7,419 nucleotides of DNA from Alphaproteobacteria bacterium (lineage in GTDB: Bacteria > Pseudomonadota > Alphaproteobacteria > GCA-2731375), in contig JANQKO010000439.1 of assembly GCA_028281075.1 (NCBI GenBank), forward strand, positions 1 to 7,419, given 5' to 3'. How positions within the stretch are numbered: the first letter of the stretch is position 1; every line of letters starts with the position of its first letter. This document shows, piece after piece, positions 6,338 through 7,419 of the stretch. The notes beneath the pieces are model-generated. The model saw nothing but the letters and a program-made list of their open reading frames with translations. It was not told the origin of the DNA and did not search any database. Position numbers and translations under genes: made by a program.

Positions 6338-6351
6338 CCGTCAATTGACGG
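6338..6351. promoter_or_regulatory. Perfect 14-bp palindrome in the hisB-hslV divergent region
   Basis: CCGTCAATTGACGG is identical to its own reverse complement. It lies 29 bp upstream of the hisB start. Its right half supplies the TTGACG of a candidate hslV promoter, and by symmetry a TTGACG is present on the other strand too. It could be an operator for a dimeric regulator, or only a by-product of one -35 box. The flanking bases do not extend the symmetry. Confidence 0.4.
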
Positions 6352-6372
6352 TCATCAGGCCGGCGGTATAGC
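6345..6372 (+). promoter_or_regulatory. Candidate sigma70-type promoter for hslVU (distal)
   Basis: TTGACG (6345-6350) and TATAGC (6367-6372) are separated by 16 bases, close to the housekeeping consensus TTGACA-N17-TATAAT. The predicted transcript would start near 6379 and have a leader of about 130 nt before hslV. The -35 box is half of a perfect palindrome, so binding there could repress this promoter. Confidence 0.45.
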
Positions 6373-6421
6373 AGGAACCCGCCCACCCCGCCAGCACGTC
6401 AGCCGCCGTGCCGCGCGCGCA

Positions 6422-6449
6422 CTTGACGCCCACCCCTTCGGCCTTACAT
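6422..6449 (+). promoter_or_regulatory. Candidate proximal hslVU promoter, possibly heat-shock type
   Basis: CTTGAC (6422-6427) and CTTACAT (6443-6449) are separated by 15 bases. The CTTG start and pyrimidine-rich -10 recall alphaproteobacterial RpoH promoters, though CTTGAC also fits the alphaproteobacterial housekeeping -35. hslVU is a classical heat-shock operon in other bacteria, so an RpoH site is expected somewhere in this region. Predicted leader length is about 50 nt. Confidence 0.35.
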
Positions 6450-6493
6450 CGTGGGGGGCCGCCGCCGCGGGGCCGGGCGGCGCCCGTTTGACC

Positions 6494-6498
6494 GAGGA
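6494..6498 (+). promoter_or_regulatory. Ribosome binding site of hslV
   Basis: GAGGA lies 8 bases before the GTG at 6507 and 5 bases before a TTG at 6504. Both spacings work. GTG is preferred because it is the commoner initiator, but the two starts differ by only one residue. Confidence 0.6.
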
Positions 6499-6506
6499 TT
6501 CCATTG

Positions 6507-7061
6507 GTGCAGCCAGAACAGAGCCAGCAGTGGCACGGGACGACCATTCTGTCCGTGCGCAAGGGCGACAGCGTGGTCGTCGCCGGCGACGGCCAGGTCA
6601 GCCTGGGCCAGACCGTGATCAAGTCGAACGCCCGGAAGGTCCGCCGCCTGGCGCATGGCGAGGTCATCAGCGGCTTCGCCGGCGCCACCGCCGATGCCTT
6701 CACGCTCTTCGAGCGGCTCGAAGCCAAGCTGGAGCAGCATCCCGGCAACCTGACCCGGGCCTGCGTCGAGCTGGCCAAGGACTGGCGCACCGACCGCTTC
6801 CTGCGCCGGCTGGAGGCGATGATGGCGGTGGTCGACAGGAACGTGAGCCTGGTGCTGACCGGCACCGGCGACGTGCTGGAGCCGGAAGACGGCCTGATCG
6901 GCATCGGCTCGGGCGGCAACTACGCGCTGGCGGCGGCGCGCGCGCTGATCGACCGCGACGACGTCGACGCCGAGGCGATCGCGCGGCGGGCCATGGCGGT
7001 GGCGGCCGAAATATGCGTCTATACCAACGACAACATCATCCTCGAACAGCTTGCCCCATGA
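6507..7061 (+). CDS. hslV: ATP-dependent protease peptidase subunit HslV (ClpQ)
   Basis: HslV forms the double-ring threonine-protease core of the cytosolic HslVU complex and degrades proteins unfolded by HslU. The 184-aa product (GTG start) has an 11-residue N-terminal extension ending Trp-His-Gly before Thr-Thr-Ile. T12 aligns with catalytic Thr1 of E. coli HslV, D28 with Asp17 and K44 with Lys33 (AGDGQVSLGQTVIKSNARKVRR, about 26-47). FAGATADAFTLFERL, ELAKDWRTDRFLRRLEA and IGSGGNYALAAARAL are further family hallmarks. In E. coli only Met precedes Thr1, so here either autoprocessing at Gly-Thr or a longer removal is needed to expose the nucleophile. A TTG at 6504 is the alternative start. 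The stop overlaps the hslU ATG by 4 nt (ATGA). Two candidate promoters lie upstream. Confidence 0.97.
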   Translation: MQPEQSQQWHGTTILSVRKGDSVVVAGDGQVSLGQTVIKSNARKVRRLAHGEVISGFAGATADAFTLFERLEAKLEQHPGNLTRACVELAKDWRTDRFLRRLEAMMAVVDRNVSLVLTGTGDVLEPEDGLIGIGSGGNYALAAARALIDRDDVDAEAIARRAMAVAAEICVYTNDNIILEQLAP

Positions 7062-7419
7062 CCGCGTTCAGTCCCCGCGAGATCGTCTCCGAGCTCGACC
7101 GTTTCATCATCGGCCAGAACGACGCCAAGCGCGCCGTCGCCATCGCGCTGCGCAACCGCTGGCGGCGCATGCAGCTCGACGAGGGCCTGCGCGAGGAGGT
7201 GCTGCCCAAGAACATCCTGATGATCGGCCCGACCGGCGTCGGCAAGACCGAGATCGCACGCCGCCTGGCCCGCCTGGCCCAGGCGCCCTTCATCAAGGTC
7301 GAGGCGACCAAGTTCACCGAAGTGGGCTACGTCGGCCGTGACGTTGAGAGCATGGTGCGTGACCTTGTTGAACGTGGCATTCAGATGGTGCGAGAAGAGC
7401 AGAGTGTGATGTGTGCGGC
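7058..7419 (+). CDS. hslU: ATP-dependent protease ATPase subunit HslU (ClpY), 5' part
   Basis: HslU is the AAA+ unfoldase that feeds substrates to HslV. Only the first 120 codons are present and the frame runs off the window edge. The N-terminus (SPREIVSELDRFIIGQNDAKRAVAIALRNRWRRMQL, read over residues 5-40 in family order) is typical. Walker A is GPTGVGKT at 57-64, and the pore loop Gly-Tyr-Val-Gly is at 90-93 within KFTEVGYVGRD. The ATG overlaps the hslV stop, giving a coupled hslVU operon. From codon 94 on, codon use changes abruptly: 4 of the first 93 codons end in A or T, against 12 of the next 27. The last residues (EEQSVMCA) also look unlike the usual charged helix here. The final ~80 bp may therefore be foreign or mis-assembled. 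Confidence 0.95.
   Translation, partial: MTAFSPREIVSELDRFIIGQNDAKRAVAIALRNRWRRMQLDEGLREEVLPKNILMIGPTGVGKTEIARRLARLAQAPFIKVEATKFTEVGYVGRDVESMVRDLVERGIQMVREEQSVMCA
7337..7419. other. Composition break at the window end, possible chimeric join
   Basis: Hand counting gives about 54% G+C over 7341-7419, and 15 of 27 third positions are G/C, against 89 of 93 in the preceding part of hslU. The change begins right after the region coding the near-universal GYVGRD motif, where sequences from different bacteria could be falsely joined. The frame stays open through the break. Confidence 0.45.

Noticed and set aside
6339..6344. Leftward TTGACG (other half of the palindrome) as the hisB -35 box
   Set aside because: At 16-18 bases downstream there is only GAGACG/AGACGC, which is not a credible -10 and overlaps the hisB ribosome site.
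5479..6348. + strand open frame (289 codons) antisense to hisB and DUF2628
   Set aside because: Shadow of hisB on the other strand, with no family features and no ribosome site noted.
6310..6503. Histidine attenuator or His-rich leader peptide upstream of hisB
   Set aside because: On the leftward strand there is no run of His codons and no terminator/antiterminator pair. The nearest mini-frame reads only Met-Thr-Val-Asn-stop.
6341..6919. - strand open frame running from inside hslV into the intergenic region
   Set aside because: It is antisense to hslV with no recognisable protein features. Its intergenic tail ends within the palindrome by chance.

Overview
The window is a stretch of high-GC chromosome that looks alphaproteobacterial, most like Rhodospirillales and relatives. 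The evidence is the strong G/C bias at third codon positions, the hisB-DUF2628-hisH-hisA-hisF order, a monofunctional HisB, a HisE separate from HisI, and an HslV with a Trp-His-Gly-Thr-Thr N-terminus. This placement is inference from gene order and protein style, not from a search. I see no mobile element, CRISPR array, tRNA, rRNA or phage gene.

Layout. Two gene groups diverge from a 194-bp intergenic region (6310-6503). Rightward on the + strand lie hslV (6507-7061) and the 5' part of hslU (7058 to the window edge), the peptidase and ATPase-unfoldase of the HslVU protease. Leftward on the - strand, in transcription order, lie hisB, a DUF2628 membrane protein, hisH, hisA, hisF, a SixA-type histidine phosphatase, a CYTH-CHAD protein, hisE and a HIT-family protein. 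DUF2628-hisH-hisA-hisF-sixA is very compact (overlaps of 4, 4 and 7 nt, then a 4-nt gap) and is almost certainly one translationally coupled block. Spacing then loosens: about 115 nt before CYTH-CHAD, 97 nt before hisE and 51 nt before HIT.

How the genes work together. HisE removes pyrophosphate from phosphoribosyl-ATP early in histidine synthesis. HisA isomerises ProFAR to PRFAR. HisH and HisF form imidazole glycerol phosphate synthase. HisB dehydrates the product. HisG, HisI, HisC, HisD and the histidinol-phosphate phosphatase are not in the window. The SixA-like phosphatase and the CYTH-CHAD protein (triphosphate-tunnel fold plus polyphosphate-associated helical domain) sit between hisF and hisE. 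They are not histidine-biosynthetic enzymes and are the main accessory feature of the cluster.

Points worth a second look are: the sixA/CYTH-CHAD insertion; a perfect 14-bp palindrome overlapping a candidate hslV promoter; two short tandem duplications of non-triplet length at gene 3' ends (hisE and DUF2628); a proteasome-like Gly-Thr junction in HslV; and an abrupt change in codon use in the last ~80 bp of hslU, which may be an assembly chimera. Overall this is mostly conserved housekeeping DNA. I did not find a clearly new biological system.
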